From the NCBI GenBank assembly GCA_024742875.1, contig JANSXP010000037.1, forward strand, positions 1 to 64,000: a stretch of DNA of 64,000 nucleotides, read 5' to 3'. The translations under genes were made by a program, and so were the position numbers. The DNA is from Planctomycetaceae bacterium (GTDB taxonomy: Bacteria; Planctomycetota; Planctomycetia; Planctomycetales; Planctomycetaceae). Each line of letters opens with the position of its first letter. Position 1 is the first letter of the stretch. Of this stretch, positions 8,517 through 17,235 are shown piece by piece. The notes beneath the pieces were generated by a model. That model worked only from the letters and a program-made list of their open reading frames with translations, searched no databases and was not told where the DNA came from.

Positions 8517-9082
8517 GGACGGCTGATACTGACTTCACCAAACGTCATGAAGATGTAGGTCGCACCGGCCGGGCCGCGGTAAGCGCCCTGCGCGTCGCAC
8601 AGTTTGACGGCCAGTGCCGCCATGGCCCAGGCGTCGTCCTCGGTGCCCGTCCACTTGCGGCTGGTCAGTTGTTCAATGCCGTGCGTTTCTCCGTACTCTT
8701 TGAGCTTCGCCGCATCCACTTTCAGCGCGTCGTTGATCGAAGGATTGTCCCAGGCCCACAGCCAGGAATTGTCGTTCGTGCTGAATGAGCCAATGATCTG
8801 CACGGGGGCCACAGCCGTGGTGCCGTCTTCGTTTGTAAACACCAGGTCACCGACATCCTGATCCACATTCCAGCGATCAAACGTGCCCAGTCCCCACACC
8901 TTGTGACCTTCTGTCTTCAGCTGCAACTCCTGCATGCTGGCATCCAGGAGTGTTTGAAATTCGTCCGGATCAGTGGCAGACACGGCGGTTCCTTCTGGGG
9001 GTTGGGGGGCGTTCGACGTGCGACTGCAACCGCTGATCATGATGACGGCCAGGCAGCAATACAGGAGTGATTTTTCAGGCAT
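8513..9082 (-). CDS. DUF6882-like lipoprotein
   Basis: The ATG at 9082 gives a 189-residue protein, with a longer in-frame start at 9121. It has a short signal MPEKSLLYCCLAVIMISGC carrying a lipobox (SGC). The mature domain has GLGTFDRWNVDQDVG, LVFTNEDG, VQIIGSFS and WLWAWDNPSI. These match the layout of the DUF6882 family as I know it, which often appears as a stand-alone cytosolic protein; the lipoprotein form is less usual. The function of the family is unknown; it is frequent among putative immunity genes. The stop overlaps the next gene's start. Confidence 0.65.
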   Translation of the reverse strand: MPEKSLLYCCLAVIMISGCSRTSNAPQPPEGTAVSATDPDEFQTLLDASMQELQLKTEGHKVWGLGTFDRWNVDQDVGDLVFTNEDGTTAVAPVQIIGSFSTNDNSWLWAWDNPSINDALKVDAAKLKEYGETHGIEQLTSRKWTGTEDDAWAMAALAVKLCDAQGAYRGPAGATYIFMTFGEVSISRP

Positions 9083-9144
9083 GGAAATTGGATGGAAAAA
9101 GGGCCGAGGGGGCGTCTCCAATAGCCGATTTGAACACGCTGTTC

Positions 9145-9675
9145 TCAGGCCGGCGGCCAGGGTTTGTCAACGCCGTAGTCCTCGCGACACTGCGCGTCCG
9201 CAAGGAGGGGCTTTGACGTCACGATGATTCGCTGGAGCACGCCCTCAAGGGACTGCTCCACCTGAATCTCGTGCGTGGGGTATTCAAAAAAGGTCAGGAT
9301 CTCGTGCTCGTCCGTGTCGACCCAGTAGGGCTCTCCGAGCGGTGTCAGCAGATCGGTGGGGACAATCGCCGCGCCGTTGACCGTCAGCCTGCCGCCAAAC
9401 GGAGCGAGCTCTCCGTCGACGTCGTGCAGGACCACGCTGAACCCGGAAAACGTGCCGTCCTGTTCGCTGTCGATCACCAGACCCAGATCAGCAAAGTGCA
9501 GGGGGCTGTGGAATGCCGAACTGCTGCGACCCAGAAACTCCAACTGGTCCAGCCTGGATTCGATGGCCACACTGTTGATTGCGGGACGGAACAACTCCAC
9601 GGTCAGCGACAGATCGGCCACGCGGTCCCACGCATTGGTCGGATTGCCGCGGCGGCGTAACGCATCAAAGATCAT
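9145..9675 (-). CDS. Hypothetical immunity-like protein
   Basis: The 176-residue protein has no leader or membrane helix. Beta-rich stretches alternate, such as LTVELFRPAINSVAIESRL, ADLGLVIDSEQDGTFSGFSVVL and HEIQVEQSLEGVLQRIIVTS. A WVDTDEHEILTFFEYP segment lies in the second half. I do not recognise a named family. Size, composition and place among SUFU, SUKH and DUF genes suggest a similar role. It lies 62 bases upstream of the DUF6882 lipoprotein gene and runs the same way. Confidence 0.6.
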   Translation of the reverse strand: MIFDALRRRGNPTNAWDRVADLSLTVELFRPAINSVAIESRLDQLEFLGRSSSAFHSPLHFADLGLVIDSEQDGTFSGFSVVLHDVDGELAPFGGRLTVNGAAIVPTDLLTPLGEPYWVDTDEHEILTFFEYPTHEIQVEQSLEGVLQRIIVTSKPLLADAQCREDYGVDKPWPPA

Positions 9676-9726
9676 GGTTCCTCCCGTTGGCTGTGCTGAG
9701 GCTGTGTTGAGTTCTGGATGACGAGA

Positions 9727-10140
9727 TCAGGTCGTCTGCTGGTGGCGTTTCCAGTAGTATCCCGCCAGACCGGCTCCACAGCCGAGCAGAATCAGATAGC
9801 CCATGCGGCGAGACTTGGCGGCCAGTCGCGATGACTGCGGTGCGCCGCTGAGGAATTGAATCTCCACAGGCTGGCCGGTTTGTCGTGGTAGCGACGTGTT
9901 GGCCCGGATCGAATCTTCCCCCGAATGCGTCGTGCCCTCGTCGTCGGCGAATTCATAGCTAAGCACCAGGTATTGCTTCCTGCGTCGATAGCGACCGCCA
10001 CTGCGTCTTGATTCTGTGTGGGCACCCGTGATTTTGCCCGTGGCCGACTGGCCCCAGATTTCGTAACGCAGTTCCGTGACGGTGGAGAAGGCACCCACCG
10101 CAAAGCCCACCCAGAGCACGCCGGCGATTCCCAGTTTCAT
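9727..10140 (-). CDS. DUF3592-type membrane protein
   Basis: The 137-residue protein starts MKLGIAGVLWVGFAVGAFS, a first transmembrane helix. It then has the DUF3592 core: a strand ATGKITGAHTES, YLVLSYEFADDEGTTHSGE, and PVEIQFLSGAPQSSRLA, and closes with a second helix YLILLGCGAGLAGYYW. This domain is common near toxin and immunity genes and is a predicted membrane-anchored beta domain. An in-frame start further upstream (10221) adds 27 residues without hydrophobic content, so the ATG at 10140 is preferred. Confidence 0.75.
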   Translation of the reverse strand: MKLGIAGVLWVGFAVGAFSTVTELRYEIWGQSATGKITGAHTESRRSGGRYRRRKQYLVLSYEFADDEGTTHSGEDSIRANTSLPRQTGQPVEIQFLSGAPQSSRLAAKSRRMGYLILLGCGAGLAGYYWKRHQQTT

Positions 10141-10371
10141 AAGTGTTCCGTTTGTCAGGGCCGCTGATGGCGGCCGTATTTCCCTGGCAAGGCTGCGACA
10201 GCACGCTGCCGTCTGATTCACTGATGGCCCCTGCCTGCCGAATGTGTCCGCTCCGGGCCGTCATGCAAACGCAGGTCCACCTGCTGCGGATCATGTGTCG
10301 CAGCAAAAACGAGAAAAAAACGTCATCCAGGCTCTCTGCTGGTCAACATCTCGCAGGAGCGTCCACCCGGT

Positions 10372-10536
10372 TTACCATCCCAGGCTGGTGAAGTAGCCAC
10401 GGTAGAACATCAGCCCCATTGCGATCAGACTGCTGGCCACACAGCAGTAAGCGACCGCCCGAACACGACGGTCACGTGTTGTCAGCAGCCAGCCGGCGCT
10501 GGCCAGTGAGGCGGGGATCAGCACGTACTGCCACAA
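10372..10536 (-). CDS. 54-residue two-helix membrane microprotein
   Basis: Directly after the TGA of the upstream gene (10537-10539) a TTG at 10536 opens a 54-codon frame ending in TAA at 10372. The product, beginning LWQYVLIPASLASAGWLL, has two hydrophobic helices separated by TTRDRRVR and ends RGYFTSLGW. The abutting stop and start in the same frame suggest reinitiation, or a gene split by a stop codon. If the TGA were read through, the upstream protein would gain two C-terminal helices. Confidence 0.45.
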   Translation of the reverse strand: MWQYVLIPASLASAGWLLTTRDRRVRAVAYCCVASSLIAMGLMFYRGYFTSLGW

Positions 10537-10968
10537 TCACGGGCCGCTCACCCAGTCATAAAGTTCAGAGTTTCGGCGAGCCTCTTTGAGTGTCTGATCA
10601 ATGAGAGCCTGTTCCGCCAGAGACCAGGGCGGTCCGGCCATCGGGGCTGAGCTGATGCCGGCTTCAAGGATCTCATTGTTCTCGGTGTTCTCGTTGATCT
10701 TTTTGTTCCTGCGGTCGACCTCCGCATCGGCCAGTCGCTGTGCGGCGATTTGACGTTCCACAAAGTCCCGGACCGTGCGCTCGCCTGCTGTTCTCCACGT
10801 GGGCAGCCGGCCATGGACCAGATCTGTCCGCGGCAGATACCCGTTGGTGCGTGCGTTGGCGATTTCAATGCGAATGCACGTATGCAACACGACGGCCGAA
10901 AGCCCCATGCAGACGCCCAGCCTGACGAGCACGCGATCGATCACCACTTTGGTTGAGTCCGTTTGCAT
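10537..10968 (-). CDS. Hypothetical single-pass membrane protein
   Basis: The 143-residue protein has one N-terminal helix (VLVRLGVCMGLSAVVLHTCI, about residues 13-32). A charged, coiled-coil-prone middle follows (RQIAAQRLADAEVDRRNKKINENTENNEI), and the protein ends RRNSELYDWVSGP. No family is recognised. The stop codon is directly followed by the 54-residue microprotein frame, with no gap and in the same reading frame. Confidence 0.55.
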   Translation of the reverse strand: MQTDSTKVVIDRVLVRLGVCMGLSAVVLHTCIRIEIANARTNGYLPRTDLVHGRLPTWRTAGERTVRDFVERQIAAQRLADAEVDRRNKKINENTENNEILEAGISSAPMAGPPWSLAEQALIDQTLKEARRNSELYDWVSGP

Positions 10969-11023
10969 ACTGGCTCACGTGCGCCGAAGTGAGGAGGCAG
11001 CCGCCCGTCACGAGCATCTGGCG

Positions 11024-11740
11024 CTACGAATACAGAATGTAGGCGTCCTCACCGGCGTCACTGATCTGCTGCAGCCAGTTGGTAAATTCGGTCACGAACC
11101 GCCGCGCATTGTCACTCAGCCGCAGGGTCATCGTGCTGCGGACCTCGGCGGGCACGTAATCGGGGACACTGTCTTCGTATTGCATGGCAGCCTGCAGCGT
11201 CTCACAGAATCCGGGCAGCATGTTGCCGGGCAGCAGGCTGTAAAACGACCAGTCGGAGCGGAAGTCATCGCCGAACAGCGGTGTGCCGTGAATGAGACGT
11301 TGCATGCCTTGGTGAAATTCGGGTGGGCATTCCGCCGACTTTGTGAAGCCGCACGCGCGGAGCTCTCGCTGCAAACTGCCGAGGGCCCCGGCGTGCCACA
11401 TGGAAGACTCACCGCTGAAATCCCGCCAGCCGTCTTCCCGCAGGCTGATAATTAGACTGTGCAACGCCAGCACGTGGACCTCGGTCTCCATGTGGGTCGC
11501 CAGCAGGCCGCCGTCGCTGCTCACGCTGGGTTGGGGGCGATCAGATGCCAGCGGACAGCCAGACTGCACCAGCGTCGTCAGCCAGGCGGTCGCAGTTTTG
11601 AGCGCGTCTTCGCCGCGTGTGGTGCTGATGGTCTCGCCCAGATGTCCGCGTGCGGACTGCAGCACAGCCGCCGACTGGCTTCCTACCGCTTCCAGCACGG
11701 TGGCGATGTGACAGCCGTAAAGATTCAGTCGCAGTGACAA
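11024..11740 (-). CDS. DUF7691-like protein
   Basis: The 238-residue protein begins MSLRLNLYGCHIATVL and ends WLQQISDAGEDAYILYS. Between them it has LGSLQRELRACGF, DWSFYSLLPGN and LSDNARRFVTEFTNWL. This arrangement, with the opening strand Y-G and the closing WL-x-A-G-x-D strand, matches my recollection of DUF7691 proteins from actinomycetes. Those are of unknown function and immunity-like in context. No leader peptide is visible. It lies 25 bases downstream of the membrane-protein gene on the same strand. Confidence 0.55.
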   Translation of the reverse strand: MSLRLNLYGCHIATVLEAVGSQSAAVLQSARGHLGETISTTRGEDALKTATAWLTTLVQSGCPLASDRPQPSVSSDGGLLATHMETEVHVLALHSLIISLREDGWRDFSGESSMWHAGALGSLQRELRACGFTKSAECPPEFHQGMQRLIHGTPLFGDDFRSDWSFYSLLPGNMLPGFCETLQAAMQYEDSVPDYVPAEVRSTMTLRLSDNARRFVTEFTNWLQQISDAGEDAYILYS

Positions 11741-11765
11741 GAGATGATTCCAGAATTGGGGGCGA

Positions 11766-12488
11766 TCACAGGGGCGACCGTTCCCACTGTTTGTGATGAT
11801 GGCAGATGGACATGATGCCGCCCAGGCACAGCATGGCGAAGACAGCCAGAGCGGCGATCACCAGACAGCCATCGGGCCAGAAGGCAGGTTGCGGCCAGTA
11901 CAGCGCCGCGGTGATCAGACCGCCCAGCGGGAGCAGCGTGCAATAGAAATAGTGCACGCACTGGAAGGCTTTCGTGGGCCGTGGGAATCTCTGCACCACG
12001 CGGCTGGCATAGCCCAGGCTGGCGGTCACCACAAAGGCGGCTCCGCATACGAGACTGCCAGTCAGCAGCGCGGGGATGATCGTATTGCGTCCCGGCAAAA
12101 ACCAGGCGATGGGGCACGACAGCAAGGCAAACAGTGACAAAATGATGTTGAGTCGACCACACTCAAACCACCAGTTGGCCCGCGTGAAACCCAACGGGCC
12201 ATAGCGACGCAGGTTGCGGACACACCGGCCAGCGACAATCAACGTCGCCAGGGCTGAGACAATCAGCCAGGAAAGCGAAGTCGTGAGATGGAGCGTGGCT
12301 GCCATCTCATTTTTGCCCAGCCAGCCCACGCCCACGTTCAGTGGCAGGATGATACCAAGCGCCGCGATCATCATCATCGGCGGTTCCCAGCCCACACAGC
12401 GGGACAGCGATTCAGCTGACGCTCGCCAGTGCCAGGGCAAGATGGGATTCAGGGCGAATCGCAGACTGTCGAAAACGGCACGCATCAA
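11766..12488 (-). CDS. Polytopic membrane protein of unknown function
   Basis: The 240-residue protein has about five or six hydrophobic helices, among them MMMIAALGIILPLNVGVGWL, LSWLIVSALATLIVAG, LNIILSLFALLSCPIAWFL and CLVIAALAVFAMLCLGGIMS. The N-terminus (FDSLRFALNPILPWHWR) is reminiscent of Yip1/DUF-type bacterial membrane proteins, but this is weak. It lies among the small genes of the island, 25 bases from the next start codon on either side, so it is likely co-transcribed. No catalytic motif is visible. Confidence 0.6.
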   Translation of the reverse strand: MMRAVFDSLRFALNPILPWHWRASAESLSRCVGWEPPMMMIAALGIILPLNVGVGWLGKNEMAATLHLTTSLSWLIVSALATLIVAGRCVRNLRRYGPLGFTRANWWFECGRLNIILSLFALLSCPIAWFLPGRNTIIPALLTGSLVCGAAFVVTASLGYASRVVQRFPRPTKAFQCVHYFYCTLLPLGGLITAALYWPQPAFWPDGCLVIAALAVFAMLCLGGIMSICHHHKQWERSPL

Positions 12489-12513
12489 TCAGATCCCACC
12501 TGTTTCTGTGGTG

Positions 12514-13050
12514 TCACGCAATGTTCCGTTTTCTTTCTGACTGCTGCCGTCGTCGGCGCCATTCAGCCATCATTTTTTCAAAGCCGCCAGAATCGTCACG
12601 GGTGGGCCGTTTGGGCAGCGCTGCGTCATAAAACGCGGTCACCTGATCGCAAAAGTGGATTACTGCCTCCTGCCAGTCAACCAAAGCCACACGGACTGTC
12701 TGTCCGTTGGGTGATGTTAACTGCACCTGGTCCATCTCCTCGTGCACAACGGACAGGTCCGGGCCGCTGTTGCAGCCGCAGATGACAACATCGTCGTCCC
12801 CTGTGTCAAACATGGCGTGGCCACAGCACGGAAACAGCTGATCGCCCACCGGCTGCTCGGGCGTATGATCACGTTCGAGTGTACGCAGCAGGAAAACGGC
12901 CGCCGCGCTAACCGTCACGTCGCCATCTTTGGGTGTCACCAGGGCTGTGCCGTGCACTTCCAGCAGCACGGGCGAATGCGCGCACAAATCGGCCGGGTCA
13001 TCGCCGTCGTCATTGAGCCAGTGCAGGCGGGTGGGTGTGAGTGTGATCAT
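12514..13050 (-). CDS. Hypothetical cytosolic protein, first gene of the island
   Basis: The preferred ATG at 13050 gives 178 residues starting MITLTPTRLHWLNDDGDDP; a longer start at 13095 adds 15 residues. The protein has beta-rich segments (LLEVHGTALVTPKDGDVTVS), a Cys-rich turn (PCCGHAMFDTGDDDVVICGC) and a terminal basic helix. It resembles proteins that pair a short N-terminal strand domain with a final helix, as many immunity proteins do, but no family is recognised. As the most upstream minus-strand gene of the run it may lie next to the operon promoter. Confidence 0.6.
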   Translation of the reverse strand: MITLTPTRLHWLNDDGDDPADLCAHSPVLLEVHGTALVTPKDGDVTVSAAAVFLLRTLERDHTPEQPVGDQLFPCCGHAMFDTGDDDVVICGCNSGPDLSVVHEEMDQVQLTSPNGQTVRVALVDWQEAVIHFCDQVTAFYDAALPKRPTRDDSGGFEKMMAEWRRRRQQSERKRNIA

Positions 13051-13218
13051 AAAATTCGCGTGCCGCCGCGCGGACTTCGTCCCTTTGGGTGACATAGGGA
13101 CACTCGCTGTACGACGTCCAGGGGGACACCGACCGTCCCCGAATGTTACGCGAAATTCGATCCAATGGAAGATGTTGGGCGAATCTCGGCTGGTGAGGCA
13201 GCAACGGCGGCGGCTCGC

Positions 13219-16200
13219 TCAGTCAGCGCTTTCCGGGGCGTCATCTGTCAGCAGCGTGTGGAGCAGCGCGGAAAACTGCTGGCGATCAACAGTGTTTCCG
13301 ACGTGCGGCGCGAAGCTGGACGCTTTGCACTGATCGGCCACACGCTTGTTGCCGTCCGTTTCGTAACGCATGGCCCCCTGATAGTCACCGTCAATCAGCA
13401 CGGCCAGAAGTCGCGTGCGGTGCGGATCACCCTTCACAACACCGTCATGCTGATGCGCACTTTGCTGAAGCTGCCGGCGTGCCTGGGCTGTAAGTTCGAG
13501 GCGGCAGCTATACAAAATGGGGTTGAACAGGATTGTTTCGTACACGTCAACGTTGGTCACATGGTTTGCTGTGAGGGTGAGGGCTGCGTCCTCGTGCAGG
13601 TAACCCGGACCACCGCTCTCCTGCCACTGCGTGGTCGATTCCATTGTGATGCCTTCGATGTGCTCATCTTCGAGCCACCGCAGTTCCACAACGACTGGCT
13701 TCACCGGCAGATCCGGCTGAAACCACTGTGTGATCATGGTGCGGTAGTCGTCACGCAGTGCGCGGGCCAGATCTGTGTCCGGATGCAGGCGAGCGGCCTC
13801 CAGTGCGCGGACTGCCAGGTAGCTGGCCGTCTGACGGGAAGCGGGGGGCGTGGCGTGGTCCGTCAACGCGCGGCGGGCGGCCAGCCACAGCACAATATCA
13901 CCAGGCTGCGTTTCGCGATCTTCCAGCGCGACCACCAGTTGCTCCAGACGGGTTTCCGCTTCCCGGCGATGCCGCCGCAGCCACGCGGACCAGGCGGCCG
14001 CCACGCCGGCGTCCAGATCATCCGGATTCTCTGCAAAAGCGTCGGTCAGCCAGGCGTCAATCTCTTCCAGTCGACTGGCAGATTCTTCAACCGCGGATTT
14101 TTCATCTGTGCCGGCCGCGGCGATGTTGAGCAACTCCAGAACCGGACTGACAATGGTCACGTTGTCTTCGACGCCCCGCAGCGCCGGACGCAGATTCATC
14201 CCACCCTGCTTGTCGCTGAGTCGTCCCCGCTGCAGGGCCTGGAGTATGACCGCCGGCGTCAATTGCTCGCGGACTTTGTCGCGGGCGTGCTGATACTGAG
14301 CAGACGAAGAGTCCAGATCGAGCGAGTCAAACACCCGCGACTTTGCCCACGATTTGTCGCTGCTGAACAATCGCTGATAGCTGGAGTCAATTTCATCCAG
14401 CTTCAGCCACGCGTCGACTGGACAGCCGATGTCTGTTAAGTCACTGGCCATCACCAGGAAGTTGTTGAACGAACGGTGTGTCCGATGACAGTTCCTGCAT
14501 GTGGCCTGGTCTGTGTTGAGATGGCCCGGCGCACAGACCACTTCACTCTCCGGCGCGGCTAACGACAGCAGCAGGCGGCGGGCTTCCTGCTGCCGACCAT
14601 AACGAGCGTACAGTTTTGCCAGGTTGCGACGGGGCGAGAATCTCTGCGGGCGGCCTTCATCCAGTGGACCGGCGAGTTTCCGTTTCAACAGTTCCATCAC
14701 CCGCTGATCGAGCTGTTCACCGTGTCCTTCCAGCACCAGAGCAAACGCCCAGGCAGCGTCGGGCGGGATGGGCGAACTGGTGTCCTGCAGAACTTCGGCG
14801 AGGAGCTGATCGGCCCGTTGTTCGTTCCCCAGCAGCGCTTCCAGAAACGCCAGCACGGCCGTGCCCGCTTTCCACTGCGGATGTTCGGCTCGCAGCGTCT
14901 GAACTTCTGCCACCAGTTCATTAAGCACCTCATGTTTGCGCTGGCAGCCGTCCAGCACGGGCGGCAGCGCCTGCAGCGGGCCCCAGACATTGCAGTCGTT
15001 GACCGCCGGTGTGCTGACGAAGCCTGTGACGCGAAACTGGGCCCAGCCGTCGCCCTTCTGCGAGAGATCTGCAGGGATCAGTTTTGAACGCACAAATGCA
15101 GTCGGGTCGGGGGCCGTGCGGAGGATCTGCGGTGGGATGCGCTTCAGCAGACGGCGATAGCTGTCAGGTTGCGCCGCAGCCAGCCGCCGCAGCAGTTCAA
15201 AGGCCTGATCGCGGGTGCGGGTCGTTTGCAACAGCGACAGCACGACTTCCTCAACGCGACTGGCAGTTCCCATTTGTCGCAGCCGTTCTTCGGTCAGAAT
15301 GTCGACAAGTTGTTCCAGATGATCTGCATGCCGCAACGTCCGCAGATGCTGTTCGTGCAGCAGCGAGGGCTGCAGGCGATAGGCGTTCAGGTAGCTTCGC
15401 GCGGCGGCAATCAGCTCGCCCCGTCGCCGCAGCGAATCGGCCTCTTTCAGAATGGCCGTGGCCTCGGGGGAATCGGCTCGGGCGCTGGCCAGCACGCGAC
15501 GTGCGCCCTCCAGATCACCGCGGGCGATAAACGCACTGGCCTGCTGCTGATACCGAGTGGGACTGTTGTCGTACAAGGTCCTGAACTGGTCGCGCTGCTC
15601 GGCGTCCGACATTTCGCTGAGCACGCGGTCCAGCCGGGACGCCGGACGCACCTCGGGCGTTTGCGCGATCGCCCGATCAGGCAGGCGTTGTTCGTCAAAG
15701 CTCTCCCCGTCCTTATTAACGACCACCTGACCATCCAGCAGGCTGACCTGGAAGATGGCCGCGCCGCCGCGTGTCAGCTCAAACGTGTCCGTCCGAAATT
15801 CAAAGTCAGAGCCGGGCTGACGAATGGTGAGCGACTGCCGGCCGGGAGTAATCTGCAGCTCCCGCCCGTCATTAGACACGGTGATGATTTCGTTTTCGAT
15901 CTGCACCTGCAGTGAGTCATCCATCACTTCGATGCGCACCAGGCCGTGTCGGGTTTGCAAAAACAAAATGATGCCAGCCACCAGCACGGCCAGGGCACTG
16001 GCGGCCGCTGTGGCCCACAGCCACGTGCCGGCTCGTTTTCGAACCGGCGCCGTGGTGGTGAACGGCCGCAGGGCGGCGGCCACGTCCGCGGGCGTCTGAT
16101 AGCGATCGGCCGGATCGGCGGCCATCATTTTGGTAACGACGGCTTCCAGTTGTGCGGGAATGTCGCCCCGCAACTGCCGCAGTGGCTGCGATGGACGTTC

Positions 16201-17121
16201 GCTGTGGCCGGCCAGTTTTTGCTGCAGGCTGCGATCGGCAAACGGAGCCTGACCGGACAGCAGAAACCACGCGGTGGCCCCCAGACTGTAAATGTCGCTG
16301 CGAATGTCCGCCGCGCGGGCATCACGCGCCTGCTCGGGGGCGATAAAATCGGGCGTGCCCATTACCGATCCGACGGACGTCAGGTCGCTTCGGACCGGCG
16401 GAGTTTCAACGTCCATCAGGGACATCGGCGACAGACTGGCCAGCCCGAAGTCCAGAATCTTGATGGTGCCATCGCTGGTACGCATCAGGTTGTGTGGTTT
16501 GATGTCGCGGTGCACCATGCCCTGTTCGAAAGCATGCTGCAGTCCTGTGGCCACCTGCTGAATGCAGCAGCAGACATCGGCGATCGGCATCACGCCGTCG
16601 AGCACAACGGAGTCGGCCAGATGGATGCCGTCCACGTGCTCCATCACCATAAAGTGCACGCTGCCAGCCTGCTCGGCGTCGTGTGCGGTCACGATGTTGG
16701 GGTGCGTCAGACGAGCGGCCGCTTTGACTTCCCGATGAAAGCGATCGACGGCCTCCTGCCGTGTCATGAGATCCCGGCGGATCACCTTCAGCGCGACGGT
16801 CCGTTCCATCAGCCGATGCGTGGCTCGGTAAACGTCTCCCATGCCACCGGTGCCAATCAGATCGATGACGTCGTAACGCGGATGATCGATCAGCACCGCG
16901 GGAAGGGCGGCCACGTCGTCTGCGTGCGGGGCGGGCAGGGCGCGAGCCTGCTGCAGCTGGCCCACAAATGTGTCGTCACTTGAGAGCCCCATGAGCGTTT
17001 CGCAGCACGTTTCACACTCACCGACATGCGCCCCAATGGCGTCTGCCTGATCGGGGGGCAGCTGGCCGCGGTTGTAGGCGTCCAGTCGTTCGGGCGTGGG
17101 ATGGGGGGTTGGAACAGACAT
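13219..17121 (-). CDS. Ser/Thr protein kinase with N-terminal zinc finger and TPR-type C-terminus
   Basis: The 1300-residue protein begins with an anti-sigma-like zinc-binding segment (His32, Cys36, Cys39 in HVGECETC). A PknB-type kinase domain follows (about 83-350) with the Gly-rich loop GTGGMGDVY, Lys112, HRD at 204-206 and DFG at 224-226. The activation segment GTPDFIAPEQ is present, so the kinase should be active. A transmembrane helix (about 367-388) is followed by a large extracytoplasmic or helical-repeat part of TPR type. This part has a CRNCHR pair, and PVVVELRWLEDE near the C-terminus. An ECF sigma factor gene lies 114 bases upstream on the same strand. In planctomycetes such pairs are thought to couple kinase signalling to sigma activity. 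A longer start at 17193 would add 24 unconserved residues. Confidence 0.9.
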   Translation of the reverse strand: MSVPTPHPTPERLDAYNRGQLPPDQADAIGAHVGECETCCETLMGLSSDDTFVGQLQQARALPAPHADDVAALPAVLIDHPRYDVIDLIGTGGMGDVYRATHRLMERTVALKVIRRDLMTRQEAVDRFHREVKAAARLTHPNIVTAHDAEQAGSVHFMVMEHVDGIHLADSVVLDGVMPIADVCCCIQQVATGLQHAFEQGMVHRDIKPHNLMRTSDGTIKILDFGLASLSPMSLMDVETPPVRSDLTSVGSVMGTPDFIAPEQARDARAADIRSDIYSLGATAWFLLSGQAPFADRSLQQKLAGHSERPSQPLRQLRGDIPAQLEAVVTKMMAADPADRYQTPADVAAALRPFTTTAPVRKRAGTWLWATAAASALAVLVAGIILFLQTRHGLVRIEVMDDSLQVQIENEIITVSNDGRELQITPGRQSLTIRQPGSDFEFRTDTFELTRGGAAIFQVSLLDGQVVVNKDGESFDEQRLPDRAIAQTPEVRPASRLDRVLSEMSDAEQRDQFRTLYDNSPTRYQQQASAFIARGDLEGARRVLASARADSPEATAILKEADSLRRRGELIAAARSYLNAYRLQPSLLHEQHLRTLRHADHLEQLVDILTEERLRQMGTASRVEEVVLSLLQTTRTRDQAFELLRRLAAAQPDSYRRLLKRIPPQILRTAPDPTAFVRSKLIPADLSQKGDGWAQFRVTGFVSTPAVNDCNVWGPLQALPPVLDGCQRKHEVLNELVAEVQTLRAEHPQWKAGTAVLAFLEALLGNEQRADQLLAEVLQDTSSPIPPDAAWAFALVLEGHGEQLDQRVMELLKRKLAGPLDEGRPQRFSPRRNLAKLYARYGRQQEARRLLLSLAAPESEVVCAPGHLNTDQATCRNCHRTHRSFNNFLVMASDLTDIGCPVDAWLKLDEIDSSYQRLFSSDKSWAKSRVFDSLDLDSSSAQYQHARDKVREQLTPAVILQALQRGRLSDKQGGMNLRPALRGVEDNVTIVSPVLELLNIAAAGTDEKSAVEESASRLEEIDAWLTDAFAENPDDLDAGVAAAWSAWLRRHRREAETRLEQLVVALEDRETQPGDIVLWLAARRALTDHATPPASRQTASYLAVRALEAARLHPDTDLARALRDDYRTMITQWFQPDLPVKPVVVELRWLEDEHIEGITMESTTQWQESGGPGYLHEDAALTLTANHVTNVDVYETILFNPILYSCRLELTAQARRQLQQSAHQHDGVVKGDPHRTRLLAVLIDGDYQGAMRYETDGNKRVADQCKASSFAPHVGNTVDRQQFSALLHTLLTDDAPESAD

Positions 17122-17235
17122 GCGAAACTCACAGCAGAGAAAGCGGATGGACGCAGAGAACAGCCTTCGCTTCACATCCATGGGATGTTTCACGGCTGGC
17201 TGCTATTCAGGAAGATCCGTTTGCGTCCTCGCATT

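Noticed and set aside
13165-14439. 424-codon plus-strand frame inside the Ser/Thr kinase gene
   Set aside because: It is on the opposite strand of the 1300-residue kinase gene and shows no domain. The kinase frame is fully supported.
15946-16983. 345-codon plus-strand frame inside the same kinase gene
   Set aside because: It covers the kinase catalytic domain in antisense. The HRD and DFG motifs belong to the minus-strand frame.
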